DNA of 64,000 bases from Carettochelys insculpta (GCF_033958435.1 NC_134139.1:208241501-208305500); one strand, 5' to 3'; counted from the first letter of the stretch, positions 20,755 to 32,176 are shown. A program made the numbers and translations. Notes: generated by a model not told the origin, from the letters alone.

Positions 20755-21033
20755 TTACTGCTTTTTACAGGGGCTTGTTTGCATACTTGGCTTAATCTAA
20801 CTCTTGACTTCCCCCCACTTCTACCCCTCTCCTCTTTGATTTGCTCACCTTGATCATTTTTTTCTGATTTGTCAACCTTGATTACTATTTTTGGTTCTCT
20901 GTGCCTTAAATATTGAGTCTGTTCTGGTCTGGCTATGGGCTGAAGAAGTGGGTCTGTCCCACAAAAGCTCATCACCTAATACATTATTTTGTTAGTCTTT
21001 AAAGTGCTACTTGACTGCTTTTTTGCTTTTTAA
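20755..21033 (+). repeat. Hammerhead-like short retroelement (family 2), longer copy
   Basis: Shares its upstream part ('catacttggcttaatctaac', 'gatttgctcaccttgatc') with the interior of the dimer at 38537-39109, then CTGAAGA (20940-20946), GTGGG/CCCAC stem, AAAA, GCTCATCACC and the T-rich tail. It shows that the family extends at least 180 bp upstream of the hairpin core. Confidence 0.78.
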
Positions 21034-21242
21034 ACTGTAGGCCTAGCCCTCTTGACTGGACCCTTCAGCAAGGTTTCAAAAACTATTTTTCCCAGCCAAA
21101 GGCATAATGATAGTCTGTGAGTTACAGCTAGGAGGCAGCTAAGCACGCTGGGCTTTTGCTGCAAGTGTGCAGAAGAAACAGCATTATTACTTTTTTAAAC
21201 AATGGTTGAAAAATTGCAGGCTCTGGCGCTCTATCCCCGCAC
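21034..21242. other. Unassigned sequence
   Basis: No gene or repeat recognised. Confidence 0.4.
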
Positions 21243-21518
21243 TTTTTCTTCATGCAGCACATGGTCAACTTGTGGAACTCCTTGCCAGAGGATAGTGTGA
21301 AGGCCAAGAGTATAACAGGGTTCCAAAGAAAGAACCTGATAAATTATGGAGGAGCCAGGAAGGGCAGGGCTGGTGTCTCTGGCCTCTGTTTGTCAGTGGC
21401 TGGAAATGGATGACAGGGGAGGGATCAACTGATGATTCCCTGTTCTGTTCTCTCTCTCTGGGGCATCTGACGCTGGCCCCTGACTGGCTCTTACCCAGTT
21501 TGGCTGTTCTCATGTTCA
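21243..21518 (+). mobile_element. CR1 3' fragment
   Basis: 'ttgtggaactccttgccaga' through 'tttggctgttctcatgttc': the end of ORF2 and the 3' UTR of the same subfamily as 8600-9905, with more substitutions. Confidence 0.75.
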
Positions 21519-22051
21519 CTGCCCTCTCACATGCACCTGTGCCTGGCGACCACACATTAGTGTAAGCCCCAGTTGTGTAGCCAAAGGAAACCTGGTTGTA
21601 AAAAAATGGCAATTTTTCTTCCCAAAATATTTGTTGCAGCCATGTTAAAGACGCACTTCCAGTCTCTGCTGTACTGGGTCTTGTGCCATTCTCACTGCCC
21701 AAGGGGCTGTCATGCCTTAAGCACTCCATGTCTGTGCAGTGCAGTGTGCTTTGGGTGGGATTTTTAGGCATCTCATAGACACACACAGGTTGCTCTGTAT
21801 GTTGGAGATGGTGGGTAAAATATGGCCTGGATGGGGGGAGTTCATTGCACGGTCCGGGCTCAGCCACCGAGATAGTGCTGTCCCCTGCACTGATGAGACA
21901 GAACATTCAGTTGTGCCGGGGAGTGGAGCTGCCCACCACAGTCCTCAGCCCAGCCTGTGGGCTCTTTTGTGGCCTACCCCTAGATCCTGGGGTGCCTTGC
22001 GGAGGAGGACTGAGCTCTTGAACTTGATTGGCTGTTGGAACGGGAGCCGGA
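21519..22051. other. Unassigned sequence
   Basis: No gene recognised. The open frames here have no named motif. Confidence 0.4.
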
Positions 22052-22405
22052 GTAGAGTGCAGCGAGGCAGGTAGAGTGCAGAGAGGCAGGTACGGTGTGC
22101 AGAGAGGCAGGTAGAGTGCAGAGAGGCAGGTACGGTGTGCAGAGAGGCAGGTAGAGTGCAGAGAGGCAGGTGCGATGTGCAGAGAGGCAGGTAGAGTGCA
22201 GAGAGGCAGGTACGGTGTGCAGAGAGGCAGGTACGGTGTGCAGAGAGGCAGGTAGAGTGCAGAGAGGCAGGTAGAGTGCAGAGAGGCAGGTGCGATGTGC
22301 GGAGAGGCAGGTAGAGTGCAGAGAGGCAGGTACGATGTGCAGAGAGGCAGGTAGAGTGCAGAGAGGCAGGTACGGTGTGCAGAGAGGCAGGTACAGTGTG
22401 CAGAG
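22052..22405. repeat. Minisatellite with 19/21-bp alternating units
   Basis: About 17 tandem units, mixing GTAGAGTGCAGAGAGGCAG (19 bp) and GTACGGTGTGCAGAGAGGCAG (21 bp), often as 40-bp dimers. The minus strand is open as a Cys/Leu/Ser-rich repeat frame, which is a repeat artefact. Confidence 0.93.
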
Positions 22406-22557
22406 GTAGCCTGTCTCACTGCCGGGACATGTTGCAGTATTCTGTGCCGTATTTCGGTTCCTGAGCAGAGTGGGCTTCCTGCCCAGGTCTAAGGCATTGC
22501 TCTAGTCCAGCTGAGGTGATGAAGGTGTGAACAACCAACGCTGGGACATCATCTTCC
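22406..22557. other. Unassigned sequence
   Basis: Nothing recognised. Confidence 0.4.
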
Positions 22558-23433
22558 AATCATAGAATCCCAGGGCTGGAAGGGACCTCAGGAGGTCATC
22601 GAGTCCAACCCCTGCCGAAAGCAGGACCAACCCCCACTAAGTCATCCCAGCCAGGGCCTTGCCAAGCCAGGACTTAGAAACCTCTAGGGAAGGAGATTCC
22701 ACCACCTGCATCAGTAACACATTCCAGTGCTTCACCACCCTGCCGGGGAAATAGTTTTTCCTAATATCCAACTTAGACCTTCCCAGAGCCTTTTTTCTAG
22801 AAAAAAAAATAGTGCCGGAATTCAAGTCCTGCCAGCAGCCGCAGACATGGGATCCCTGACCAGTGGGACAGGGCGTCCCCGCAGCCATCCAGCCAGGAGC
22901 CAACTGGGGTGTGCAGCCCTGCCGGCAGCCTCACCCATAGGAACCCTGGCTGGAGGGTTGGGAGAACCCTGCAGACCTGTGGCTGGGAGCCCGCTGGAGT
23001 GTGGAACCCTGCCGGCAGTGCCAGCCAGGGGTCCCCAGCCAGGGAGTGGGGGTACTCTGCAGCCCCGTGGCTAGGGGCATGGAGCCCTCCAGCAGCCCAA
23101 GGTGGAAAAAAGGTGGAAAAAAGCCCTGGACTTGCCCCACTCTAACTTGAGACCATTGGACCTCATTCTGTCATCTGTCACCCCTGAGAACACCCTCTCT
23201 CCATCGTCTCTGTCATCCCCCTTCAGGTAGCTGAAGGCTGCTATCAAATCCCCCCTCATGCTTCTCTTCCATAGACTGAAAAAACCCAAATCCCTCAGCA
23301 TCTCCTTGTAGGTCACGTGCTCCCGCCCCTTCGTTATTTTCGTTGCCCTCTGCTGGACTCTCTCCAATGCGCCTGCATCCTTTATGTAATGTGGGGCCCA
23401 GAACTGGACACAGTATTGCAGCTGTGGCCTCAT
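22558..23433 (-). mobile_element. CR1 3' half, interrupted by a GC-rich insertion
   Basis: From 23433 down the minus strand reads RPQLQYCVQFWAPHY, RATKITKGREH, LGFFSLWKRSMRGDLI, then (after the insertion at 22799-23106) LDIRKNYFPGRVVKHWN and the 3' terminus GGGATTCTATG at 22558. Internal frameshifts and the insertion make it dead. Confidence 0.85.
22799..23106. repeat. GC-rich insertion of imperfect ~75-bp units within CR1
   Basis: Splits a continuous CR1 ORF2 frame. It starts with an A-tract and consists of imperfect units each containing CTGCCGGCAG and a 'tggctgggagccngctgg'-like segment, and ends with two copies of GGTGGAAAAAA. No family is recognised. It may be a SINE-like or satellite-derived insertion. 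Confidence 0.55.
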
Positions 23434-25193
23434 CCTCCAGAACAGGATGGGGTGCGTGTGTCCCCTATTCGCTGAGGATGTTAGGAAGAGTTATGCACTG
23501 TCACCCCCAGGCATCACTTCTGTGTCAATGACGCGTTCCCAGGCACTCCTAGACTTCAGACGGAATTGCCCAGTTGTGGGAGGGCGTGTTCACCCGCAGT
23601 GCCGGGAATTCACTCTGCCTCTGCCCACCAGCATAACCTCAGTCTTACTTGTGTTCTGCTTCAGCCAGCTGTTCCTCCTCTGGCATCCTATTCTGGCAAG
23701 GGCTGGCTTATCTCGGTGGTCCTGGTGTGGTCGTGTGTGGTCTTCTTCATTCATATGGCACGACTGGTGGTTAACAACGTTCAGAGAGCTGCTTCTAGAG
23801 ATAGGAGCCAACGTGGGGGGGTCATGAGAAGTGGCCTGGTGATAGCCAGAGATGCCATTAGTCAATGACCACCAGGCTGCTGATCCAGAGACCTCCCTAG
23901 GAGCAAGGAGCCCTGCTGCCCACTGCGCTCATGAAGTGCTAACCTCCCAAAGAAGGGGGCTGGTGGTAGAACCTCAGCGGTGGCACGGCAAAGGTGGTGG
24001 TCAACGGCTGCAGAGATAACAGGGGCTGCAGGTGGCCAGAAGAGGAAGAGAAAACCACAGCATCCCTGAGGCAGTTGCAGGGAAGGCAGAATTAGCACAG
24101 GCATTATTTAATGGCTTTTTCCGGGGTGGCAGGGGACCCCATGGCAATGCCCCTTGGAATTCAGGGTACTTGCTGACCTTGGGCGGCCAGCTGGAAGCGA
24201 GGTGCAGCAGAGGGAGACAGGAGTTGTCTGTTAAAGGGGAAGTCATTCCTCAGACTGTCACACTGCAAGATGAGAAACTGAGGCATGGGACTCTGCCAAA
24301 CGTACAGTGTCTGCTCATGGTGTCGTGCTTCCAAGTTGTGGGGTTGGTGTTTCCCCAAATGAATGCTGGGTCCCCTGCTCCTTTGACCGAAAAAATTTCC
24401 TTTTGTTACATGCTGACCTGGCGGGCAAGAAAGACAGAATTCCTGCTTGCAGGCTCCTGGGATGGTGTTTAGTTTTTCCACATTATGGGGTAGGAGCTCG
24501 AGCTGCTTCTGTGATATATTGTTCAGAGGAACCCCTAGGGACAGAGCTCTTCCTTGGCTGTTGCTTGCTCCACCTGGCGAGAGGTTTACAAACATAACCA
24601 CATTCTCCAAAGTACGTGTATGACGAACGGGCTGACTCACAGAGGTCCCACAATGAGTGCTGAGTTTTATGGTTTCTTCCAGGTCATTGACAGAGATCTG
24701 GACACAGACCACCTCTTGAGGGCTGTAAAGGGAACGGATGGAATTTCTAATTTCCCACTAACTGAAACCACATGGGCCCTCGGTGTCCTTTCCGATCTTG
24801 GGGAACTAAGAGGTGATTCTTTGTGTCAGGAGGACGCTGGCTTTGAACTTGGCTTTTGATGTTCTTTGCATTACCCAGGGAAAAAGGATTCCAGCATATT
24901 TTTGACTAGGACCCTGGGGCTGTGAACCATGGCTCTGATTTTCAACCAGTTAGCGATCACTGCAGCTCACAGGGAAAGGCCTGCCTTTGTCAGGCAGGAC
25001 ATTTGGATTTGCATATGCAGTAAAAAACATATGTGTTCTGGTTAAGCCAAAGCCCTGAATTTTAGGCTTAGAAATAGGCTCTCTATTAAATATATGCCAG
25101 GCCCTATACAACATTTTTGTGTGTGTGTGTGTGTGCGCGCAGCATACCACAAAACATGACATTTCCAAATCCAACAAGACTGCTCCCCAGCTT
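23434..25193. other. No gene recognised
   Basis: Mixed sequence with weak repeat relics (for example 'gagaaactgaggcatgggac' near 24272, MIR-like). A (GT)n tract lies at 25117-25141. No open frame has a recognisable motif. Confidence 0.42.
25117..25141. repeat. (GT)n microsatellite
   Basis: About nine GT units followed by GCGCGC. Confidence 0.85.
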
Positions 25194-25900
25194 ATAGAAT
25201 CCCAGGGCTCGAAGGGACCTCAGGAGGTCATCTAGTCCAGCCCACTGCCCAAAGCAGGATCAACCCCCAGGGCTTTGTCAATTGGGACTTACAAACCTCT
25301 AGGGAGGGAGATTCCACTACCTCTCTTGGTAACACATTCCACCGCTTCACCTCCCTCCTGGGGAAATAATTTTTCCTAATATCCAGCCTACACCTCCCCT
25401 TCTGTAACTTCAGACCATTGCTCCTTGTTCTGCCACCTGTCACCACTGAGAACAGTTTCTCACCCTCCTCTTTAGAGCTCCCTTCAGGAAGTTGAAGGCT
25501 GCTATCAAATCTCCCCTCAATCTTCTGTAAACTAAACAAGCCCAAATCCCTCAGCCTCTCCTCATAGGTCTTGTGCTCCAGCCCCTTAATCATTTTTGTT
25601 GCCCTTCGCTGAACCTGCTCCAGCACAACCACATACTTTTTATACTGGGGGGCCCAAAACTGGACACAATATTCCAGATGTGGCCTCACCAGTGCCAAAT
25701 AGAGGGGAACAGCCACTTCTCTAGATCTGCTGGAAATGCTCCTCCTAATGCACCCCAACATGCCATTGGCCTTCTTGGCTACAAGGGCACAATGTCTACT
25801 CATACCCAGCCTTTCATCCACCATAACCCCTAGGTCCCTTTCCATCATACTGCTGCTGAGCCAGTCAGTCCCCAGCCTATAACAAAGCTGTCCTGTTCCA
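25194..25900 (-). mobile_element. CR1 3' half
   Basis: A minus-strand frame from 25848 to 25231 is open for about 206 codons: RDLGVMVDERLGMSRHCALV, LVRPHLEYCVQFWAP, QRRATKMIKGLEH, LGLFSLQK, RLDIRKNYFPRREVKRWN, then the 3' terminus GGGATTCTATAA near 25194. The stretch is well preserved. The RT catalytic part is missing through 5' truncation. Confidence 0.9.
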
Positions 25901-25957
25901 TAGCCAGTGAGGTTTTTCCTTTGTCGTCAGACTCCAGGGTTGGCTTCACAGAGTGCA

Positions 25958-26035
25958 TGCCAGCTGGGAGCTAGATTTGGTGACCTCTTGGGATCCCTTC
26001 CAGCTCCACATTGCTGTGGGTCTGTGATCCTGAGC
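25958..26035 (+). mobile_element. CR1/SINE 3'-tail fragment
   Basis: 'gctagatttggtgacctctt', 'gggatcccttccagctccac', 'gtgatcctgag': a divergent plus-strand CR1-type terminus, which turtle SINEs share. Confidence 0.5.
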
Positions 26036-26671
26036 CCTCCGCCTGAGCCCGGTGAGGTGAGGACTTATTCGTAACCTTCTGTGTACGCAGCATCGCTGCT
26101 TCCCTCGCTAGCCCTGACTGAGGCTGCGCTGACAATGACGAATGATGAGCCAAAGTGAAACCGACCTGTCACCACACTCGGGATGAGCTTTGGCTCTAGA
26201 GATGGGTAAAGGCACCATGGGAGATTCATCCATTGCTTTCAATAGGGACAGGACTGTAGACTCTTTGCCCAGATTCATCCCGGCCTCCCTGCAAGAATCT
26301 GCAGCCTGAATAATCACCCCTCCATCTCCCTTAGCACTGTCATTGCCTGCCCCGTCTCCTGAAGATCTTCTCGTCCCAGGCCCCCCAGGTGGTCTCTCCT
26401 TTCAAGTGCCTGCAGCCTCTCAGGCCAGAGCATGCTATCTGTGGGCATTTCAGCTCATACAGTCCGCAGTTAAATATTCCACTCCACTGATACTTTGCCA
26501 TCACTAGGTTTCAGAGTCAACCTCCCAGCAGGGAAGAATGCCTTTCTTCTGGCTGCTGCTGTTTCTCATAACCTGTAGCCTCAATAAGCCTATGTCCTAA
26601 GAGATGGGCTGAGACCATAGTCTGTCATGCTAATAGTGTTCCCTTGAATTCCTACCTTGTATTCACCTGGT
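26036..26671. other. Unassigned sequence
   Basis: No gene or repeat recognised. Confidence 0.4.
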
Positions 26672-26778
26672 GTCTTTTGTCTTACATGGGGATATGCACT
26701 GAGTTTTTGTTCTGTTTGTACAGCACCTAGCACTATGGCTCCTAGGTGCTATGCCAACAAATAATAGCTAACAATAGT
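26672..26778 (+). mobile_element. L2/MIR-type 3'-end relic
   Basis: 'gtttgtacagcacctagcac' and 'ggctcctaggtgctatgcca' followed by AATAATAG match the hairpin-like 3' end shared by L2 LINEs and MIR SINEs. Confidence 0.55.
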
Positions 26779-27149
26779 AAGAAGAGCTCTGAAGCAAGTA
26801 CCATCAAGTCAGAGCAATACGCTGGGATGAAGTGGTAACGACAGGTGATTCATGTTCAGTTATTGCAGGGGAAGACCTGGGACACATCCTGAACCATCCT
26901 GTCTTCAAGTCAATGGCCGGTGTGAATAGAAGCCACAGGTTTTGACCCCGCAGCTGAATGTCCTATGATAATGAAGCTAAAGTACCACGGGCTGCTCATG
27001 AAGCCAAGCCTGCCGATGGGGCAGGTGGGGTGGAGGGAGGCATTTGTAGCAGGGCTTGGCGTTTCAAAGGGGCCCAGAGCTCTGGCTGCCAACCCTGCTA
27101 CTTTCTCGGAGTTATAGGGGGCCCACAGCTGCAGTCCGAGAAGTGCCAC
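26779..27149. other. Unassigned sequence
   Basis: No gene or repeat recognised. Confidence 0.4.
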
Positions 27150-27275
27150 AGGCTGACTGCTCTTGGCCCCACCCCTTCTGATTTTGGCCACGCCCCTTCT
27201 GCCCTAGGCCACACCCCTTCCATGGCCATGGAGCCCCGCCTCCCTTCCACCTTGTCTCAGGGCCCATGGTGGTTG
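27150..27275. repeat. CCCCGCCCCTTC-rich repeat, shared with 61141-61255
   Basis: Repeated CACCCCTTCTG, ACGCCCCTTCTGCCC and 'cccatggccatggagcc'-like blocks, followed by 'agggcccatggtggttgtca'. The same order of blocks occurs at 61141-61255, which marks an interspersed repeat of unknown family. Confidence 0.55.
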
Positions 27276-27304
27276 TCAGCCCTACTGCATGCAGGAACAC
27301 TGAA

Positions 27305-27580
27305 AGGTAGGGCAACCATATCTCTTTATCCCAAATATGGGACAGGGAGATATGGAGGGGGAAGGGCGGCTCCGCCAAGCCCCAGGGAGCCGAGAAGGAG
27401 GCAGCAGCTGCTGACAATCCCTGGGAAAGTGACAGCTGCCCACATTCCCCCTGCTTCCCTGCGGCTGGGTGGGGGCAGATACGGGACAATGAGTCCCATT
27501 TAAAAAACAAATCAGAATGCCTTTTTGGCAGCCCAAATACAGGACCGTCCCGCTCAAAGAACTGTGTGTTATGGGATCAG
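27305..27580. mobile_element. Possible MITE with GGGAC-type ends
   Basis: The left part 'ccatatctctttatcccaaa', 'tatgggacagggag' is answered on the right by 'gatacgggacaatgagtccc' and 'aatacaggaccgtcccgctc', giving a loosely palindromic element of a kind common in turtles. The ends are not exact. Confidence 0.35.
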
Positions 27581-27720
27581 ACCTGCATTCATTGCTGGCC
27601 TGAGCCAAAGCCCAATGACATCAGTGGAAGATCCTCAGTGGCTTTTGGCTCAGGCCTCCAATGTGCCTCGTAATCTGGGGAAACAGACCACATGGGGCTC
27701 TTAGGAAGAAAGACACTGAC

Positions 27721-27850
27721 CTGAAGCAGTGGGTCTGTCCCACGAAAGCTCATCACCTAAGAAATTATTTTGCTAGTCTTTAAAGTGCTACTTGACTGCT
27801 TTTTGTTTTGATAGTGGATAGACTAGCACGGCTCCCTCTGTTACTATCCC
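27721..27850 (+). repeat. Hammerhead-like short retroelement (family 2)
   Basis: CTGAAGC (27721-27727) then GTGGG/CCCAC stem and an intact GAAA (27744-27747), GCTCATCACC, an AT-rich segment, and a 3' tail 'ggatagactagcacggctcc'. This copy begins exactly at the CTGA box, so it is a truncated monomer. The last core A is changed to C. Confidence 0.75.
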
Positions 27851-27913
27851 GAATACAATGATTATAGAAACAGAGAGTTCCAGGCCAGGCAGGACCACCG
27901 GATCATTTAGACC

Positions 27914-28340
27914 AGCGATGGGCACAACCACACCTGGGGATCAGATCCAGCCTGCTCAGCATTTCTCTCCGGCCCGCCCAGCCGATGAGCAGAGCGTGCA
28001 CGCTTACAGCCAGCTGCAGGCGTTTAGCAGCCCTTCCCCACCTTGCTCCATCTGCAGCCCAGGTGCTCCTAGGATTCTCCTGCTGGCTGTGTAGAGGGGG
28101 AGAGCGTGGAGGGGAGAGGGCTGTGCCGACGTCAGGGTGTTCCCCTGCCCCGTACCCCGTCTCTGCAGAGCAGGGATCGGGGAGAGGGAGACACACAGGG
28201 GAGCTGCTCCCGTCTGACCCATGGATGGTCAGTGGCTCAGGAGTGCAGTGCAGGGATAGGGGACAGACCACAGAGCAGGACAGATTCCCCTTAAAGAGAC
28301 AGAGGCTGGCTTCTCTCAGGAACGTACCCAGCTGCAGTCA
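27914..28340. mobile_element. Possible hAT relic
   Basis: 'cagcgatgggcacaaccaca' resembles the CAGGGGTGGGCAA start of a common hAT group, followed by a GC-rich interior. The right end is not found. Confidence 0.3.
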
Positions 28341-28357
28341 GTGCACACAGTGACCCT

Positions 28358-28383
28358 GTCTCACACACACACACACACACAGT
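28358..28383. repeat. (CA)n microsatellite
   Basis: An interrupted CA tract; shorter CA tracts continue to about 28480. Confidence 0.8.
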
Positions 28384-30863
28384 CTGTGTCCCCCACACAC
28401 ACACTGTCACATGGACAACGCAGCGCACACTCCAGCTGTGTCCCAATGTCTGTCTCCCCCACCCCACACCCACACCCACACACTCCCTCTCGCCAGCCCT
28501 CAACCCTGCCAGGGCCCTGGCGCTGCCTGCAACCAGCACCAGAATTCATGGAGGGGCCCCTCTGTGAAGCTCACCGGCCACCCCAGTCCAGCCTGCTCTT
28601 CCTATGGCAGCGCGCCAACGCCAGGCCCTGCGGTGACTGGCTTCTCAGTGCAGTGTGGACGGGTTTAGCCTCGGCACGTGGCGAGAGCTGTGACCCTGCC
28701 CCGGTGCAGACTCGGGGTGTAAGGGAGGCGGCTGCCACTCCCGCCCGTCCTTCCCGGCTCTGTGAGCGAAGTCCCGGCCCCGATGGAGTCAGGCGGCCTT
28801 TTGCCATCAGCTGCAAGGGCACCCGAATTCCACCCTGGGAGACTTACCCCCACCCTGAGGCTGAGCACGGCAGCTGGATGCCAGGCACTAATAAACAGGG
28901 ACACGGGCAGGGCCAGGCTTGGCCCCGTGTCCAGCCGCGTGCTGGGCGCTGAGGTCGCACTCCACCAGCAGTGCCGCCGGGCGCCCGTGGCAGGGCAGGA
29001 AGGGGGCACCCGTACCGCTGCAGACTTTGCGCTGGCGTTGGTTAAGCCAGCTTGGCTCTCACACAGCGCCTTGGGCTGCTGTAGCTGGTGTGACTCCCTG
29101 GCAGTCACCAGTTCACATAGCCCAGGGCTGGGCAACCTCCAGCCCGTGGTCACATGCGGCCCACTGCCCGCCCCCCCCGGGCACCTCTCATGCACCGGGG
29201 CACCGGAGACCCGCACTTCCTCCAGCTCTCTCCTCCCTCGGCCCCAGCCCCACCCCGTCCCCTTACCCTCCCAGTGCAGAACTGCTGTAAATCAGCTGGG
29301 AGGCAGAGCGGGTTAAGTGCCAGCTTCAGTGCCCTGGGGCGTGAGAGGCATGAGGGGAGGGGACTGGGGGGCCACGGACCACAAGGGGAGCCCCAGTGAG
29401 CCTCAGGCTGCTGGGGCCCCCTAAGGTGAAGAAGGGCCACACGTGCGTCCCACCCACTATTCAGGGCTGCTGACTAGCTGTTCAGCTGAGCAGGGGAGGG
29501 CCGGTTGTGTTGGCTGACCTTCTCTTTAACCCCCGTCGCTTTACCAGCGGGCCCGGGGGACTCGCTATCCCCGGCAGTTTGTAAATCAAGGGTGGCTGTT
29601 TTCCTAAAGCCACGGCTGCTCTAAGAATTCGGGAGGAGGCGGGGAGGGGGGTCAGTCTCTGGGCCAGGCAGGAGCTCAGACGATCACAGTCACCCCTTCC
29701 AGCCCGGGGATCGCTAATGGGGGGGGAGCACAGCTCTTTGAAGGCCACAGCCCATCTCGACTTGCACCCTCCGGGCATCTGGCTCTGCCGTGTTCGCGTT
29801 CTTCACCAGGTCAAGGGCTGCTTTGGCTTGGAAGGTGGAATTTGCACACAGGGAAAGACAAGAGCCAGGGCCCTCATTCTCGTATGCACGCTAGCCCCGC
29901 GAAGAAGCAGCGTGTTTCTGCGCGGAGAGCTGGGAACAGAGGTGCCAGCTCACAAGCGTATCAGGAGCCCTTTCACCGGCAGGTTGCTGGCTTGAAGCTG
30001 TTCCTAGCCGGCCACGGGCCGAAATTACTGACAGCTGCTTTGGCAGCCACTAGGAAAGGAGCGTGGCTGACCGCCAGTTCCCAGGCTGAACTGGGGGTCT
30101 GTTACAACGCTCACACACCCACCCCAGTGGGCACGACTTGCCCGTGGGTCTGCCTCCCTCCGACTGCTCCTCAGGGTCACGGCCCTGATTGCAAAACACT
30201 GGCACAACGGGGGTGTGACCCAGCCACCTGGTGGCAGTCCCGGCGGAGAGCCACAGCCTGCCTGGGCCACCAAGACCAAACGTTCTCTCTGAGCATATTC
30301 TTCTCCTTGGGGCGGCCCTGGGCCCGCAGCGCAGGGACGAAAGCAGAGTGGCAGCTGGTGCGTATGCGACTGTTACTGCTGCGCGTATGCTATTAACATG
30401 GCAACCTAACACAGCAGCACCGTGTGTGTGAGCGTGTCTCCCCCTCCCGGCTGGCTCCCGCATTTTTAACAACTCGCTACTTCACCGCTAGCCCAGTTAC
30501 ACCTTCAGCTGAAGCAACTCAGGTGTCTCTAAATACGGGCCCATAACTAGCTGTTAAAAAGGGGAGCAGAGACAGCTATTTCTGGGCGGACACAAGCTTG
30601 CTGGCTGCTGGGGCAGCCTCTGCACCCCCTAGGCCTACAAATAAGGCCTAGCAGTGTCTTTGCTTGCAATGACTTTTGTGACTGATGCCCCGAGGTGCTC
30701 AAATTTGGGGGGCTGCAGCGACCCCTGGCTTGAAGTGGCTTCTGTTCTACACAGAGCTTCCAGGTGGGTTCAACAGCTCTCAGCACCCCGCTGCTGTTGC
30801 CTAGTGATGCCTCATGCGCCCTGGGCGGTGCACTGGGGGGATCTTGAGAAGAGGAAAAAGACA
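28384..30863. other. GC-rich intergenic DNA downstream of SCARA5
   Basis: No gene recognised. A second hAT-like start ('cagggctgggcaacctccag') lies at about 29123. Long frames on both strands have no identifiable domain and follow from GC content. Confidence 0.45.
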
Positions 30864-30869
30864 TTTATT
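30864..30869 (-). terminator. SCARA5: Candidate poly(A) signal for SCARA5
   Basis: TTTATT on the plus strand is AATAAA on the minus strand, the first such signal I see about 525 bases after the SCARA5 stop codon. Mammalian SCARA5 transcripts may have longer 3' UTRs, so a later site is possible. Confidence 0.35.
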
Positions 30870-31393
30870 TCTCTTATAAAGTGTTGGAGGCTGCACGGGC
30901 TGGCCTGGCTACCTGGCTTGCTGCGCAACACAGCCAGAGCCGTCCATCTCTGGCCAGCCTGTGTGCGGTTGCTCCTTGTTGTATACGCCTTGGAGTCTTT
31001 GAGAGCCTCGGGGCTGGTCTCCCAGTCCGACAAGCCCGTGGCAAGCTGGCCTGGCCCGTCTGCTGTAAAAACACCCGTGTACCTGACTGGGCTGGAGACA
31101 GGAGAAGCAGAGACGGAGCTTATGGCTTTGCATCCTTAACTTTGGTCTAAAAGTGAGAGCAAGGCAAGGCAAGGAGGGGGGTGAGGGCGGGGGGGGCGGT
31201 AAAGCAATAACTAACATGCCCCAGAAGAGTGGGGCGCATGGGAGAGATCCGAAGGGCAAGAGATGAGCCCAGAGGGAAAGGCAGAAGTGTAGACGTTATA
31301 TGAGTGGCTGCTGCAGGGTGTGTTCCTCTCTCTGGGCACAGCCCCCTCTCTGTGGGATGTTCTGGCCCCTCGCCGGCGGCCTGTCCTCTGAAC
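30864..31393 (-). other. SCARA5: Putative SCARA5 3' UTR
   Basis: Lies between the stop codon and the first candidate poly(A) signal. No repeat copy is recognised in it, in contrast to the flanking DNA. A G-rich tract (about 31170-31199) is present. Confidence 0.35.
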
Positions 31394-31530
31394 TCAGGGT
31401 GGGAAGCACTTCACTCCAGCATCCTCGGCGTGGCCGCAGTTGGTCTTGCCCCAGCTGGAGAAGCTGCACTGAAGCAGACTGTCCTCTGTGCCTTTGCAGG
31501 CCACGTCGTCCATCCAGATGCGCCCAGTAC
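31394..31530 (-). CDS. SCARA5: SCARA5 last coding exon (SRCR second half)
   Basis: SCARA5 is a type II membrane scavenger receptor, reported to bind ferritin, with coiled-coil, collagen-like and C-terminal SRCR domains. This exon starts after the acceptor CTCCCCAG (AG at 31532-31531) and reads, from a split Gly codon, [17 protein letters not shown], then [20 protein letters not shown] and a C-terminal VKCFPP before the TGA at 31396-31394. Four Cys are visible; with the two in the previous exon they make the six of a group A SRCR domain, which is characteristically split between exons. The phase (1) matches the donor at 45614. This short frame is not the longest on its strand and is easily missed. 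The C-terminal tail is as short as expected for a receptor ending with SRCR. Confidence 0.93.
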
Positions 31531-32062
31531 CTGGGGAGATAATGGGACGGCTCCATTAGCTGCAATGCCAGGCTGTCTCCCGTGGGAGGCCCCGTCAGGA
31601 ACCGCCTGGTCGTGTTCTGGGCTAACGAATGAGCCCTCCCAACCCAGGCCAGGCCTATGCAAGCAGAGGAAGTCGACCTAAGACATGCAACTCCAGCGAT
31701 GAGGATATGGAGTTGATGTACCTTAGGTCAAATTTCCATGTAATCGCTACAGTGGGAGATCGACAGGAGAAACTCTGCTGTCGACTTCTCTTACACCTCA
31801 CCACTGCAAAGAGTACTGAGGTTGATGGGGACACCCTCAGCATTTGATTTAGCAGGTCCTCACTAGACCTGCTTAATCAAACCCCAGAAGATCAGCCTCC
31901 GGTGTGTCAACCTGGTGGCAAGCGTAGGCAAGTTCCTATGGCTTTGCGTACAGTGGGAGATAGCTAGGCCTTTAATTATAGGTTCAGGGCTGATGTGGCT
32001 TTAACAAAGAGATTTTCTCCATAGTCGCAAAGGGGGAGCCATATTAGTGTGTAGCTTCAGAA

Positions 32063-32176
32063 ATAACAAACAGTCCTGCAGCACCTTAGAGAGTAACACG
32101 AAGCAGGTCTTACCCACTAAAGCTCATGACTAACACATTATTAGTTTCTCAGGTGCTACAGGACTGCTTGTTGTTT
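32063..32176 (+). repeat. Fold-back repeat related to the hammerhead elements (family 3)
   Basis: Inverted arms 'aacaaacagtcctgcagcac' (32063 on) and 'ggtgctacaggactgcttgt' (32151 on) flank a remnant core with GGTC/ACCC, 'cactaaagctcatgac'. It has the arm-core-arm architecture of 11298-11458, but the CTGATGA box is lost. Confidence 0.6.

Noticed and set aside
28341..30472. Long overlapping frames downstream of SCARA5
   Set aside because: Composition-driven, no motif; position fits intergenic DNA.
31296..31565. 89-residue minus-strand frame overlapping the SCARA5 last exon
   Set aside because: It is in a different frame from the SRCR coding sequence and has no domain; the true exon is in phase with 45614-45808.
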